DNA from: JAHECQ01 sp047638695
GTDB taxonomy: Bacteria; Actinomycetota; Acidimicrobiia; Acidimicrobiales; SZUA-35
DNA length: 34,556 nucleotides
Direction: 5' to 3'
Assembly (NCBI GenBank): GCA_047638695.1
Contig: JBLINY010000039.1
Location: 1 to 34,556 of the forward strand
A program made the position numbers and the translations under genes. A model generated the notes under the pieces. It made no database searches, was not told the DNA's origin, and saw only the letters and a list, made by a program, of their open reading frames with translations. Shown piece after piece: positions 22,679-31,541 of the stretch (within the stretch, counting starts at the first letter, position 1; each line of letters begins with the position of its first letter).

Positions 22679-24745
22679 ATGCCCCCAGAATCTGTGCCCG
22701 CACCGTTCGTCGGCATCCGGGTACTCGACCTGGGTACCGATATTGCGGCTCCCTACGCGGCCATGTTCTTGGCCGATCAGGGTGCCGATGTCGTCAAGGT
22801 TGAAGCGGTCGACGGCGACCCCTACCGGGCCGATCCCGGCTTTCAGACAATCAATCGCAACAAGCGATCGTTCACTGGCGACCCAGCGACAGTTCTGAGG
22901 GCCGCTGATGTCGTCATCGTCGACCAGCCTGGTCAAGCCGACCAGATCCGGGTCGCCAACCCCTCAGCGGTCATTGTCGCCATGCCGCCGTGGGGCGAAC
23001 GGGGGCCGAAGGTAGACGATCCCGTCACCCGCACCCTGCTTCACGCCGCCACCGGGATCGCCTGGAACCAGCAAAGCTACGGCGAGGTGCCCATCGATGT
23101 TGTGGTGCCCCTCGCTGCCTACGGAGCGGGCGTGCTCGGTGCCCTCGCTGCTGCCACGGGATTGTTTCTACGCCGTGAGAAGGCGGTGGCGGCGACATAT
23201 GAGGTGTCACAGGTAGCCGGCGCCGCTGCGCTTCAGCTCGGTGAGTTTCGGCTGGAGGCTGATGATCTCCCCCGGCCCGGCGATTCCGCTTTGGGAGCGA
23301 AGGGTCGAGTCGGCTGTTATCGCCTCATCGAGGCTGGCGACGGCAAGTGGTTTTTCCTGGCCTGCGGCACGCTTCGTTTCTACGAACGCCTGCTTGATGT
23401 GATCGGTCGGCCTGAGCTGATCGATCACCCGGAGTTGGCGAACCCTCCCTGGGGGCTGATGCTCGACAACGCTCTCGAGGTGATCACACCCATCCTCGAC
23501 GAGGCATTCGCGACGAAGCCCCGCGACGAGTGGCTCGGGTTGCTGGCTGAGGCCGACGTGCCAGCCCAGCCGGTGCTTACCCGGGAAGAATTCTTGAAGA
23601 CGTCGATCGTTGCCGCCAACGAGATGGACGTCGCCATCGATCACCCCGAGCTCGGCGAAGTGAGGATGATGGGCCTCCCGGTCACCGTTGAAGGGGCCGC
23701 TGGTAATCCAACAGCACGCCGCGCTCCTCTTCTGGGCGAACACACCGACGAGGTAACGGCCGAGTGGGCGACGGTGTCGGCTTCCAACGCCGTTGCCAAT
23801 GCCAAGGCCGCCGAATCGCCGTTGGCCGGCTTGCGCGTCATCGATCTGGCATCCTTTATCGCTGGCCCGGTCGTCAGCCGTCACCTTGGCATGCTCGGTG
23901 CCGACGTCATCAAGATCGAAGCCCCAACCGGCGATCCGTTCCGCTCGATCGGTCCCATGTTCAACAGCTGGAACCAGGCCAAGCAGAGCATCATCCTCGA
24001 TCTGCGCACCACCGAGGGCCAGGCCGAGCTCCATCGCATCGCGGCAACCGCCGACGCGGTCATCGAGAACTTCCGTCCCGGTGTCAGCACTCGGCTTGGG
24101 TGCGACCAGGAAACACTTCGCGCCATCAATCCCAACCTGGTCTTCCTCTCGTCTCCGGGGTACGGCCTCGACGAATCAATGGCCCAGCGGCCTGCATTCG
24201 ATCCGCTGGCCCAGGCGCTCGGTGGCTTCATGGCCGCCCAGGGCGGGGTGCTGGCATCTGGCGATGGCAACGAGCCGGTCTTTCTCTCGGTCCCTATCCA
24301 CGATCTGATGACCCCGTTGGTCGGGGCATTCGGCGTGGTCTGCGGCTTGTGGCAGCGAGGTCGACCGACGCGTGAAGGAGGCGGCGGCTCCCAGCATGTC
24401 CGCACCTCGTTGATTCAGAGCACCATGGTTGCTCAGGCTGCCGAGTACACCCGCTTCGCCGGTCGGCCCGATCCCGCCCTCGGCGGTTTCGATTTCGCCG
24501 GCACCGACGGCAACACCTGGAGCGAGGCCGACGACGGCTCGATGACCTGGACCGACGGCGAGTTGTCCGTCGCGATTGAAGCTCACGGTCTCACAACGTC
24601 GCCGCTGGCGGTCGACAACGGCCTCGCGACGTGGCAGCCATCAACCGACTTCGGCAACATCGCCGTCTTCGGTCAGCTCATCGGAGGTGCCGGCCCGCAC
24701 CCGGCCCCGTCCCCGGATCTCGGCGCCCACGAGGCACCGGAATAG
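22679..24745 (+). CDS. Two-domain fused CaiB/BaiF CoA-transferase, second domain shortened
   Basis: 688 residues. Domain 1 (about 8-365) begins FVGIRVLDLGTDIAAPYAAM and ends with PLLGEHTDEV. Domain 2 (about 380-688) begins PLAGLRVIDLASFIAGPVVS. The catalytic aspartate position in domain 1 is A147 (PLAAYGAG); domain 2 has D542 (PIHDLMTPLVG). Domain 1 also lacks part of the large domain: its ordinary loop after the CoA site is very short. Domain 2 lacks most of the small domain and the LGQH end, and finishes in a proline-rich tail. It differs clearly from the two longer fusions, so the fused state may have arisen more than once. Co-transcribed with the acyl-CoA ligase. Confidence 0.9.
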   Translation: MPPESVPAPFVGIRVLDLGTDIAAPYAAMFLADQGADVVKVEAVDGDPYRADPGFQTINRNKRSFTGDPATVLRAADVVIVDQPGQADQIRVANPSAVIVAMPPWGERGPKVDDPVTRTLLHAATGIAWNQQSYGEVPIDVVVPLAAYGAGVLGALAAATGLFLRREKAVAATYEVSQVAGAAALQLGEFRLEADDLPRPGDSALGAKGRVGCYRLIEAGDGKWFFLACGTLRFYERLLDVIGRPELIDHPELANPPWGLMLDNALEVITPILDEAFATKPRDEWLGLLAEADVPAQPVLTREEFLKTSIVAANEMDVAIDHPELGEVRMMGLPVTVEGAAGNPTARRAPLLGEHTDEVTAEWATVSASNAVANAKAAESPLAGLRVIDLASFIAGPVVSRHLGMLGADVIKIEAPTGDPFRSIGPMFNSWNQAKQSIILDLRTTEGQAELHRIAATADAVIENFRPGVSTRLGCDQETLRAINPNLVFLSSPGYGLDESMAQRPAFDPLAQALGGFMAAQGGVLASGDGNEPVFLSVPIHDLMTPLVGAFGVVCGLWQRGRPTREGGGGSQHVRTSLIQSTMVAQAAEYTRFAGRPDPALGGFDFAGTDGNTWSEADDGSMTWTDGELSVAIEAHGLTTSPLAVDNGLATWQPSTDFGNIAVFGQLIGGAGPHPAPSPDLGAHEAPE

Positions 24746-24767
24746 CGTCTTCTGCGCAGATTGCAAG

Positions 24768-24794
24768 CCTGAAGCACCGTCACGGTGCTTCAGG
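24768..24794. terminator. Strong bidirectional hairpin between convergent genes
   Basis: CCTGAAGCACCG-TCA-CGGTGCTTCAGG is a perfect 12-bp stem with a 3-base loop, 22 bp after the fused CaiB stop. The stop codon of the hydantoinase-like gene on the other strand (24790-24792) lies in its stem. No T tract on either side. Confidence 0.7.
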
Positions 24795-26325
24795 AGGACA
24801 AGAAGGGTGCGACGACGCGGACTCGGATGCGGCGGGCATCGCCGGCCAGATATGCCAGAGGGAGGTCTTCGATCTCGATGACTTGAACGGCGGCGGCATC
24901 TGCTCCTGCCACGATGGCCCGCTCGGTAGCCAGCTCGATCGCTTGTTCAACCGCAGCCTCCCGGCCCAGGTCACGGAAGACCTGATCGACCTCGCCGCTA
25001 ACCTCGGCCAACGCGGCACCAACGGCGTTGGCGGTGCTGCCAAAGTCGGGGCGGATGACCTCGCTGATACCGGCGAGCTGGTCGGGTACGGCGAAGGCTC
25101 CGCCGCCAACCGCGATCAGCGGTGCGTGGTCGGCCGACAGCTTCATTCGATCGGCTCCGTCGGCGATCAGCGAACTGGCCAGGGCAAGAACCGCCTCGGC
25201 GTCGGCATGTGTCATCAGGGCGCCGAGAGCGAGTGCATTGTCGATCGAGAGCGCACCGGTCGCCACAGCGGCATCGGTGAGCGTCGGCGTCGTGCCACCG
25301 AACACGAGTGCATCGGTCAGCAAATGCTGACCCACGCTGTCGGGACCCAACCTCAGCGGCTCGGTGCGAACACGGCTGCCGCCTCCAAGACCAATCGACA
25401 ACAGGTCTGGCAGCTGGAAAAGGGTACGAACGCCGCCGACCTCGACGGCGGCATTTGCCTGACGGGGATACCCGGCAACAAGAGCACCGAAATCAGCGGT
25501 GGTTCCTCCGACATCGACCACAAGGCCGTTGGCAACGCCGCTGAGCAGCGCCGCTCCCCGCATCGAGTTCGTTGGCCCCGAAGCGAACGTGAGCACGGGA
25601 TACTTGCGTGCTTCTTCGAGTGCCAGCATGGTGCCGTCGTTCTGGGTCAGCAGCAGTCGGGTCGATGCTCCGAAGCCAGCATCAGCCATCGCATCGGCGA
25701 AGGCCTGAATCGTCGTTTCGGCCAGGTCCATAAGACAGGCGTTGAGCCCGGCCGCATTCTCACGTTCGAGGAGGCCCAACCGCCCGAGCCGATGCGAAAC
25801 CGTGACCCGGGCCCCCGGCACGTGCTCGGCGATGAGTTCCGCAGCCCGATCCTCCTGACTGGAATCAACCGGCGAGAACGAGCCGGCCACGACGATCGAG
25901 TCGAGACCGGCATCGGCGAACCGTTTCGCCGCCTCGACGACCTCGCTCTCGTCGAGCGGTTCAAACGGGCGGCCATCGAACTCGATGCCACCACGCACCA
26001 TGATCGACTCACCGGCCACGGCATCGGCAAGATCGGCCGGCCACCCGACCAACGGAGGCAGACTTCGACCGGTTGGTAGCGCCAGCCTCAGAAAGCCAAC
26101 TCGATTCAGCCCCTTGCGCTGCACCACCGCGTTGGTGAAGTGAGTGGTTCCAATGACAACGGCCGCCACGTCTGCGCCGACTTTGCTGACGGCTCCCAGT
26201 GCATCGACAACCCCGGACAGCACATCATCGGTGGTTGGCCGTTTCACCGCTTCGAGGACGGCCGAACCCTCCACCAGAGCGGCATCGGTGTTGGTGCCGC
26301 CGACGTCGATACCGATGCGCCTCAT
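24790..26325 (-). CDS. Hydantoinase A/oxoprolinase family protein
   Basis: 511 residues, the shorter HyuA form. An actin/ASKHA-like ATP-binding fold is shown by IGIDVGGTNTD (4-14), VIGTTHFTNAVVQRKGL, VVDVGGTTADFGALV and LIAVGGGAF. Relatives hydrolyse cyclic amides such as hydantoins or 5-oxoproline with ATP. No HyuB partner is present. It is the last of three minus-strand genes, overlapping DUF917 by ATGA (26322-26325), and HyuA with DUF917 is a familiar pairing. The neighbouring amidohydrolase at 29313 makes a cyclic-amide or N-acyl amino acid pathway plausible. Confidence 0.9.
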   Translation of the reverse strand: MRRIGIDVGGTNTDAALVEGSAVLEAVKRPTTDDVLSGVVDALGAVSKVGADVAAVVIGTTHFTNAVVQRKGLNRVGFLRLALPTGRSLPPLVGWPADLADAVAGESIMVRGGIEFDGRPFEPLDESEVVEAAKRFADAGLDSIVVAGSFSPVDSSQEDRAAELIAEHVPGARVTVSHRLGRLGLLERENAAGLNACLMDLAETTIQAFADAMADAGFGASTRLLLTQNDGTMLALEEARKYPVLTFASGPTNSMRGAALLSGVANGLVVDVGGTTADFGALVAGYPRQANAAVEVGGVRTLFQLPDLLSIGLGGGSRVRTEPLRLGPDSVGQHLLTDALVFGGTTPTLTDAAVATGALSIDNALALGALMTHADAEAVLALASSLIADGADRMKLSADHAPLIAVGGGAFAVPDQLAGISEVIRPDFGSTANAVGAALAEVSGEVDQVFRDLGREAAVEQAIELATERAIVAGADAAAVQVIEIEDLPLAYLAGDARRIRVRVVAPFLSS

Positions 26326-27410
26326 CGCGTTCCTTCTGGCACCGGGTCTACCGGATCGAGGTCGTAGCCCATGGCACGGGGTCCAACGAACGCGAGCCCC
26401 GCTTCGCTCGTGAACATCTCAGGTGCCGACATGGCGATCAGAGTGACTCGTTGCCCATAGCGAGCTGTTTCGGTTCCAATGGCTTCGCCCGACTCGGTAT
26501 CAAGCAGACAGATCAGGTGCGGCACCGTTGCCACCGGGTGACCATCGAGCCAGGCCACTAGCCATTCGTTTTGGAACTCGAGATCGATCTTGTGCCCGTG
26601 CCATTCGTCAAGACCGTCGAGCGCTGCGCTTCCGCGCAGAAAACCGCCGGTTGTGCGACGTTCGACGTCGGTGATCTTGCCGGTGAACAGGCGGACCCCG
26701 TGAGCGACCTCGCAGATGGCGTCGATGGGATTGGCGTGTTCGACCCGTGCCTTTCGCACAGCGGCGCCGATCTCGATGGAAAAGCTCACCGTGTTCGCGA
26801 CACCCCACTGCTTCACCTCCGCACCGGTACGGGGCGCCTTACAGGTGGCGGCCATCGAGCCCGTTTCGACCGTCAGGGCCCGACTGGCTCGCTCCATCCA
26901 CTTCCACGTTGGCACATGAGAAATCACCGCCTCGACCCCGCGCGGGTCGACCAAGGCAAGCGGCCAGGGCTGTAGGCCACCAATGGCAAAACTGGTCATC
27001 TGAGCCTCGGGGTATGCCCTGCCCATGGCGTCAGCATCGACGATCGGAATGTTGAGATGGGCGGCTGCCATGAGCGGCTGGAAGGCGTTCGATCCCCCAA
27101 TTTCGGTGGCCATGATGGCGTCGAAGGGTCGACCGACGTAGTCGGCCATGATCTCGACGGCACGGGCGACATCACGACTGTCCTGGAGACGCTCCTGCAT
27201 CACCACCGGAGCACCCATGGTCGAGACGACCGCGACCGCCGCCTCGTCGTCGAGCTCGCTCGGATCGATCAGTTCAAAGGTCGTGCCGGCAGCGGCCAAT
27301 CGCTGAACGTTCAGGTGGTTGAGATGAGGGCTGCCACCCCCGCCGGTACCGACGATCCATGCCCCGACGGCAAGATCATCGACATCAGTGGCCCCCAGCA
27401 TTCGACTCAT
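26322..27410 (-). CDS. DUF917 family protein
   Basis: 362 residues, normal for DUF917. The N-terminal glycine-rich IVGTGGGGSPHL (19-30), TEIGGSNAFQPLMAAAHLNI and VDADAMGRAYPEAQM are hallmarks of the family, and the C-terminal beta domain has VPHLICLLD. DUF917 proteins are commonly encoded with hydantoinase-A proteins and are thought to assist or regulate them; no activity is established. Both ends overlap neighbours by ATGA (27407-27410 and 26322-26325), so AroM, DUF917 and HyuA should be made in fixed ratio. Confidence 0.92.
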   Translation of the reverse strand: MSRMLGATDVDDLAVGAWIVGTGGGGSPHLNHLNVQRLAAAGTTFELIDPSELDDEAAVAVVSTMGAPVVMQERLQDSRDVARAVEIMADYVGRPFDAIMATEIGGSNAFQPLMAAAHLNIPIVDADAMGRAYPEAQMTSFAIGGLQPWPLALVDPRGVEAVISHVPTWKWMERASRALTVETGSMAATCKAPRTGAEVKQWGVANTVSFSIEIGAAVRKARVEHANPIDAICEVAHGVRLFTGKITDVERRTTGGFLRGSAALDGLDEWHGHKIDLEFQNEWLVAWLDGHPVATVPHLICLLDTESGEAIGTETARYGQRVTLIAMSAPEMFTSEAGLAFVGPRAMGYDLDPVDPVPEGTR

Positions 27411-28057
27411 CCGAGGAGCTCCGCAGCGAGGTGAGCGGTCAAGCGGACGGCTGAAAGGACCGGCTTTCCCGTCGTTCTACGCACGGTATCCAGCAACGTC
27501 CGGTCGTAGCCGAAGCAATCGAGCACGACGAGCTCAACCTCGGCCCGGACGAGGTCGGCTGTCGCTCGACTTGGATCGGACCCGGGCAATACGGCAACTC
27601 CGGTGACGGGTCGGTCGCTACGCCGCCAGGCCTCAGCCATGGGCGCAACCTGTTCCGGCAGCGGCACCAGCAGCCCCAGTCGACCTCCCGACGGAAGCAC
27701 CGCATCGACAAGGCCTTCAAGAACGACCGACGGAAAGAGAACGTTCGGTTGCCCTGACAGGCCGGCGAATCGGCCGGTGCAGGCAACCAGGGTCGGGCGA
27801 CCGGCGTTGGTTTCGAGAAGGTCGCGCAGTCGCTCGGTAACCGCACGCTTCGAGACGATCACATCGTGCTGGCCGGCCAGGCGAGTGTGCAGCACATCGG
27901 CGTCATCGACCGGGGCCAGTCGCTCAATGTCGGAACGAACGAGGCCATCGAGAACCCCAACCACCTCGAGTGGTCGATCGCCAAGCACGTCCGCCAGTTC
28001 GCCAGCGATATCGGGCCGAGGCGACTGGCCGATGGTGATCACCAGAAGCGAAGACAC
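27407..28057 (-). CDS. AroM family protein
   Basis: 216 residues from GTG 28057, with GGAAGG eight bases upstream. LVITIGQSPRPDI (5-17) is the AroM signature, and RLGLLVPLPEQ, LVVLDCFGYDR and the closing GKPVLSAVRL fit an Asp/Glu-racemase-like fold. The function of AroM is not known. It is first in the AroM-DUF917-HyuA unit, divergent from an MFS transporter across 75 bp. The Asp/Glu racemase/hydantoin racemase likeness would suit a cyclic-amide pathway, but this is inference. Confidence 0.85.
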   Translation of the reverse strand: MSSLLVITIGQSPRPDIAGELADVLGDRPLEVVGVLDGLVRSDIERLAPVDDADVLHTRLAGQHDVIVSKRAVTERLRDLLETNAGRPTLVACTGRFAGLSGQPNVLFPSVVLEGLVDAVLPSGGRLGLLVPLPEQVAPMAEAWRRSDRPVTGVAVLPGSDPSRATADLVRAEVELVVLDCFGYDRTLLDTVRRTTGKPVLSAVRLTAHLAAELLG

Positions 28058-28120
28058 TACGCGACCCTTCCAGCGGGACGACGGCGGGTCAAGCTACCGG
28101 ACCAGGGCGCTGCTCACGGC

Positions 28121-28126
28121 TAGCGT
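28121..28126 (+). promoter_or_regulatory. Candidate -10 element TAGCGT, leaderless
   Basis: TAGCGT is followed by six bases and the ATG at 28133. No Shine-Dalgarno sequence is seen before that ATG. Confidence 0.45.
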
Positions 28127-28132
28127 CCGCCC

Positions 28133-29245
28133 ATGACCATGACCGCCCCCACCCGGGCGCTAGCTGCGGTACGGCCCACAGCATCGATTGGTCTGCTGGC
28201 ATCGGCGGCCGCTATTTCGGCCACGTTCGTGGCGACCCCGTTCGTCATCTCCGAGACGGTCGAGGTCTACGGCGTGTCAGCCGGATGGGCAGCCTTGCTT
28301 TCTACCGCCCAGGTCGGCGGCTTCACTGCCAGCAACCTCTACGCCGGCCGTCGTATGCAGGCCAGCTCCGGCTTGGCCCGAAACGCCCTCGTCGCGTTTG
28401 CTCTCTGCAATCTCGCCAGCGCCGTCACCCTTGCTTTTCCGCTCCTCGTCATCTTGCGGACATTGGCCGGCGCAGCAATGGGCTTACTGACCTGGATTGC
28501 CTGGACCGACAGCGCCGTCGATCCTAAAAAACGCGGAGACGTCGCCGCCATCGGCCCATTCTCGGCGGCTCTCTTCGCTCCCGTCATCGCTACGGTCGCC
28601 ACTCGGTTCGGCCTCAGCGGCATCTACTTCGCACTCGCTGCGGTCGCTGCGGCCGGTCTCGCTCTGCCCTTGAAAATCGAAGCGTCCGTCATGCCGGCCC
28701 GCCGTCCGATCGAAACACCGGGAGTGCGTTTGGTTCTGGCCAGCTTGTGCATCTTCATGGCTGGCGGTTCGAGCGTCTTCGTGTTCGGTCGAGTGCTGGC
28801 CGACGAACATATCGGTATGAGCGCCCTGGTGTTCTCCCTGATCCTCAGCGCCAACGCCTTGGTCAGCATTCCTGTGGCCCGCTATTCCGGTCGCCGCCGC
28901 CTACCAGGCGCTTGGATCGCAATCATCGCCGTCTGCGCCGTCGTGGCGGCAACCACTGACTCGACCGTGATCTTCGCCTTCGTCATCGTCCTGTGGGGCA
29001 TGGCCTTCTGGGCTGTCGTTCCTGAGATCTTCACCATCCTCTCCGACCGATCGATCCACCCCGCCGATCGAGTTGGTGATGCACAGGCCGTGATGTCGAT
29101 GGGACGAGTCATCGGCCCGACAATGGGCGGTGCGCTGGTCGGCGCCGGATCGTTCGCCGCCCTTGGCTGGATCTCCGCCGCCCTGATCCTGAGCGCCGGC
29201 ATCGCCGTCGAATTCGTCGCCACAAAGCACCGCTGGCGCGACTGA
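28133..29245 (+). CDS. MFS transporter
   Basis: 370 residues with about eleven or twelve hydrophobic segments. The first half has the loop YAGRRMQASSG between helices 2 and 3, and PKKRGDVAAIGPF between halves of the N-domain. The second half is similar in pattern, ending with EFVATKHRWRD. No substrate-specific motif is recognised. Placement between AroM-DUF917-HyuA and the amidohydrolase suggests uptake of an amide, hydantoin or N-acyl amino acid. The start ATGACCATGACC is a 6-bp duplication; 28133 is favoured by the leaderless promoter. Confidence 0.85.
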   Translation: MTMTAPTRALAAVRPTASIGLLASAAAISATFVATPFVISETVEVYGVSAGWAALLSTAQVGGFTASNLYAGRRMQASSGLARNALVAFALCNLASAVTLAFPLLVILRTLAGAAMGLLTWIAWTDSAVDPKKRGDVAAIGPFSAALFAPVIATVATRFGLSGIYFALAAVAAAGLALPLKIEASVMPARRPIETPGVRLVLASLCIFMAGGSSVFVFGRVLADEHIGMSALVFSLILSANALVSIPVARYSGRRRLPGAWIAIIAVCAVVAATTDSTVIFAFVIVLWGMAFWAVVPEIFTILSDRSIHPADRVGDAQAVMSMGRVIGPTMGGALVGAGSFAALGWISAALILSAGIAVEFVATKHRWRD

Positions 29246-29246
29246 A

Positions 29247-29269
29247 GGTTGTCGAAGCTGTCGCCAACC
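29247..29269 (+). terminator. Weak hairpin after the MFS gene
   Basis: GGTTG-t-CGA-agctg-TCG-c-CAACC forms 5 + 3 pairs around one mismatch, directly after the stop codon. No T tract. It may only weaken read-through into the amidohydrolase gene. Confidence 0.3.
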
Positions 29270-29281
29270 GCCGAGATGACG

Positions 29282-29305
29282 TAGCGTTCTCCCCAAACCA
29301 GGGGG
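29282..29305 (+). promoter_or_regulatory. Candidate -10 TAGCGT and Shine-Dalgarno AGGGGG
   Basis: TAGCGT (29282-29287) is followed by a short leader with AGGGGG (29300-29305), seven bases before the ATG at 29313. This gene thus has a normal leadered start, unlike several neighbours. Confidence 0.45.
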
Positions 29306-29312
29306 TTCAACC

Positions 29313-31022
29313 ATGCACGATCTCGTGATCAAGAACGGCACAGTTGTCGACGGCACCGGAGCGCCAGGAAAGCGCGCCGATGTCGCAATCAAAGACGGCG
29401 TCATTACCGCCATCGGCAACCTCTCCGACCAGGAAGCAACACGCACCATCGATGCCGAGGGCCATATCGTCAGCCCCGGCTTCGTCGACGTGCACACCCA
29501 CATGGACGCCCAGCTGGCCTGGGATCCACTCGGCGAGTGTTCGTGTTGGCACGGCGTTACCACAGTGGTGATGGGCAACTGCGGGTTCACATTGGCGCCA
29601 GTGAACAGCGATGCTCGTGAGCTCGTCGTGCGCAACCTTGAACGAGCTGAGGACATCGCGGCCGAGGCCATGGCCGCTGGCATCGACTGGAGCTGGGAGA
29701 CGTACCCCGAATACCTCAGCTTCGTCGACCGCACTCCCAAGGGCATCAACTACGCCGGGTATGTCGGCCACTCGGCCCTTCGCACGTGGGCCATGGGCGA
29801 ACGAGCCTTCACCGAAGAGGCGACACCGGAAGACATCGCCAAGATGATCGGCCAGATCCAGGACTCGATGCGGGCCGGAGCCGTTGGCTTCACCACCTCC
29901 ATCTCGAAGAACCACGAAACCTCTGACGACCGCCCAGTAGCGAGCCGTCTGGCCACCAGGGAAGAGATCAATCAGCTCGTAGGAGCCATGGGCGAGATGG
30001 GAGGCGGAATCTTCGAGTTGGCCCACCACGGCGACCTCCGTTCTTCCGACCCCGAGAAACGTGAGAGCTACATCAGCTGGTTGGTCGAGTTGGCCGTTAA
30101 GTCAGGTGTACCGATCACCTACGGCATGTTGGCCTTCGGTTCTGAAGATCACCTGTGGCGACCCGTCATCGAACTACTCAACCGCATCAATGAAGCAGGC
30201 GGGAAGTCCTGGGCTCAGGTCCATACCCGTCAGTTCGGTGTGCTTCTGTCGTTCCAGACGCGCTTACCGTTCGACAACCTTCCCCTCTGGTCCGAGATTC
30301 GCCAGCAGCCGTTAGAGGAACAGCGCAAGGCGCTGGCCGACCCGTCGACGAGGGAAAAACTGATCGCCATTGCCGAGGACGGCGACTACGGCCGAGCCAT
30401 CGGGGCCGAGGCCCGCAAGCCCGAGTGGCAGTACATCTGGCCCGTCACGGCCGGTCTGCCGCCGTATGACTCGATCGAGGAGGTCGCCGCAGCCCGCGGC
30501 GTGTCAGAGATGGAAGCATTCCTCGACCTTGCCATCGAGTCTGACCTCAACTTGTTCTTCATTCAGGCCGCAGCGAACCACGATCAAGATCTGGTGCTCG
30601 AGCTAATGAAGACTCCCAACGCCATTCCCACATTCAGCGACAGCGGTGCCCACGTCAGCCAGATCATGGACTCATCCCTGCAAACTCACCTGCTTGGACA
30701 CTGGGTTCGCAACAAGGGCGAGTTCTCGGTCGAAGACGCGGTTCATCGGATGACGCAACTGCCAGCCGAAGCCTGGGGCTTCGCCGATCGCGGCGTGCTG
30801 GCCGAAGGTATGGCGGCCGACGTCAACATCTTCGATCTCGAGACCGTCACTCCTGACCTTCCCGAGTTGCTCTATGACCTTCCCGGTGGCGCCCGCCGTT
30901 TGCGTCAAACCGCGACGGGCTTCCTCGCTACCATCGTCAATGGCGAGGTACTGGTCGAGAATGGTCAAGCAACCGGTGCAACGCCGGGCAGGCTTCTGCG
31001 TGGGCCCCTCGCCGAGCTCTAA
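29313..31022 (+). CDS. Amidohydrolase, N-acyl-D-amino-acid deacylase type
   Basis: 569 residues. MHDLVIKNGTVVDGTG and AEGHIVSPGFVDVHTHMD give the start of the TIM-barrel with metal ligands H61 and H63. C90 in MGNCGF is the cysteine ligand typical of D-aminoacylases. TFSDSGAHVSQ holds the late catalytic aspartate, and the C-terminal part, ADVNIFDLETV, returns to the small beta domain. It would cleave an N-acyl D-amino acid or a related amide in the cytoplasm. It fits with the nearby HyuA, DUF917, AroM and MFS genes as a catabolic set. A clear Shine-Dalgarno sequence supports the start. Confidence 0.9.
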   Translation: MHDLVIKNGTVVDGTGAPGKRADVAIKDGVITAIGNLSDQEATRTIDAEGHIVSPGFVDVHTHMDAQLAWDPLGECSCWHGVTTVVMGNCGFTLAPVNSDARELVVRNLERAEDIAAEAMAAGIDWSWETYPEYLSFVDRTPKGINYAGYVGHSALRTWAMGERAFTEEATPEDIAKMIGQIQDSMRAGAVGFTTSISKNHETSDDRPVASRLATREEINQLVGAMGEMGGGIFELAHHGDLRSSDPEKRESYISWLVELAVKSGVPITYGMLAFGSEDHLWRPVIELLNRINEAGGKSWAQVHTRQFGVLLSFQTRLPFDNLPLWSEIRQQPLEEQRKALADPSTREKLIAIAEDGDYGRAIGAEARKPEWQYIWPVTAGLPPYDSIEEVAAARGVSEMEAFLDLAIESDLNLFFIQAAANHDQDLVLELMKTPNAIPTFSDSGAHVSQIMDSSLQTHLLGHWVRNKGEFSVEDAVHRMTQLPAEAWGFADRGVLAEGMAADVNIFDLETVTPDLPELLYDLPGGARRLRQTATGFLATIVNGEVLVENGQATGATPGRLLRGPLAEL

Positions 31023-31025
31023 CCC

Positions 31026-31493
31026 GTGACCGGGCTGGCGGCGTCGTACGTCGAAGCTCGCTCTCGGTTCAAAACTGCAACGGACCGCGCTGAAAGCGCG
31101 GTCGAGTCGATCGTCCATCCTGCTCTCGGCCTCAATGACGAAGAGCTCGCGGTCGACGTGACGGTGCTCGGCCCCCCGACGCCAAGCGAACGGTGGCGCT
31201 CTTCAGCGCCATCCACGGTGTCGAGGGGTACGGCGGATCGGCGCTGCAGTCGCAGCTACTCGAAGGCCTGGGTTCAGCCGGGTGGACATCACCAACCCGA
31301 CTTGTCGTCGTGCACGCCCTCAACCCCGTTGGCTTCTCATGGGTCCGACGGGTCAACGAAGACAATGTCGATCTCAACCGCAACTTCATCAACTGGGACA
31401 CGGCGGTGCCCGCCAACCCCGGCTACGACATGCTGGCCCGCGATCGGTTCTCAACTGCGGATCATCGACCTACACACCGGCCTTGGCGAATGA
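31026..31493 (+). pseudogene. Remnant of a DUF2817 (M14-like) metallopeptidase gene
   Basis: The N-terminal piece from GTG 31026 (YVEARSRFKTA ... VTVLGPPTPSE) breaks off near 31185. The next family segment, VALFSAIHGVEGYGGSA with the HxxE zinc motif and VNEDNVDLNRNFI, continues in another frame from 31193. After ANPGYDMLA (about 31440) the frame changes again to RIIDLHTGLGE, a motif that normally lies some hundred residues further on, and a TGA ends it at 31493. The gene thus has a frameshift, an internal deletion and no C-terminus. It follows the amidohydrolase by three bases and was probably once part of its operon. The deletion size is estimated from memory of the family. Confidence 0.75.
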
Positions 31494-31528
31494 GGCGTCC
31501 CTCGTGGAACCGAGTGACCCGGGAGCAG

Positions 31529-31534
31529 TAGCGT
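31529..31534 (+). promoter_or_regulatory. Candidate -10 element TAGCGT
   Basis: TAGCGT lies seven bases before the GTG at 31542. It may be the surviving promoter of the PhyH remnant. Confidence 0.3.
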
Positions 31535-31541
31535 CGGAAGG

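Noticed and set aside
24631..26079. 482-codon open frame opposite the hydantoinase gene
   Set aside because: Low-complexity Gly/Arg/His composition and no homology; the minus-strand HyuA frame explains the region.
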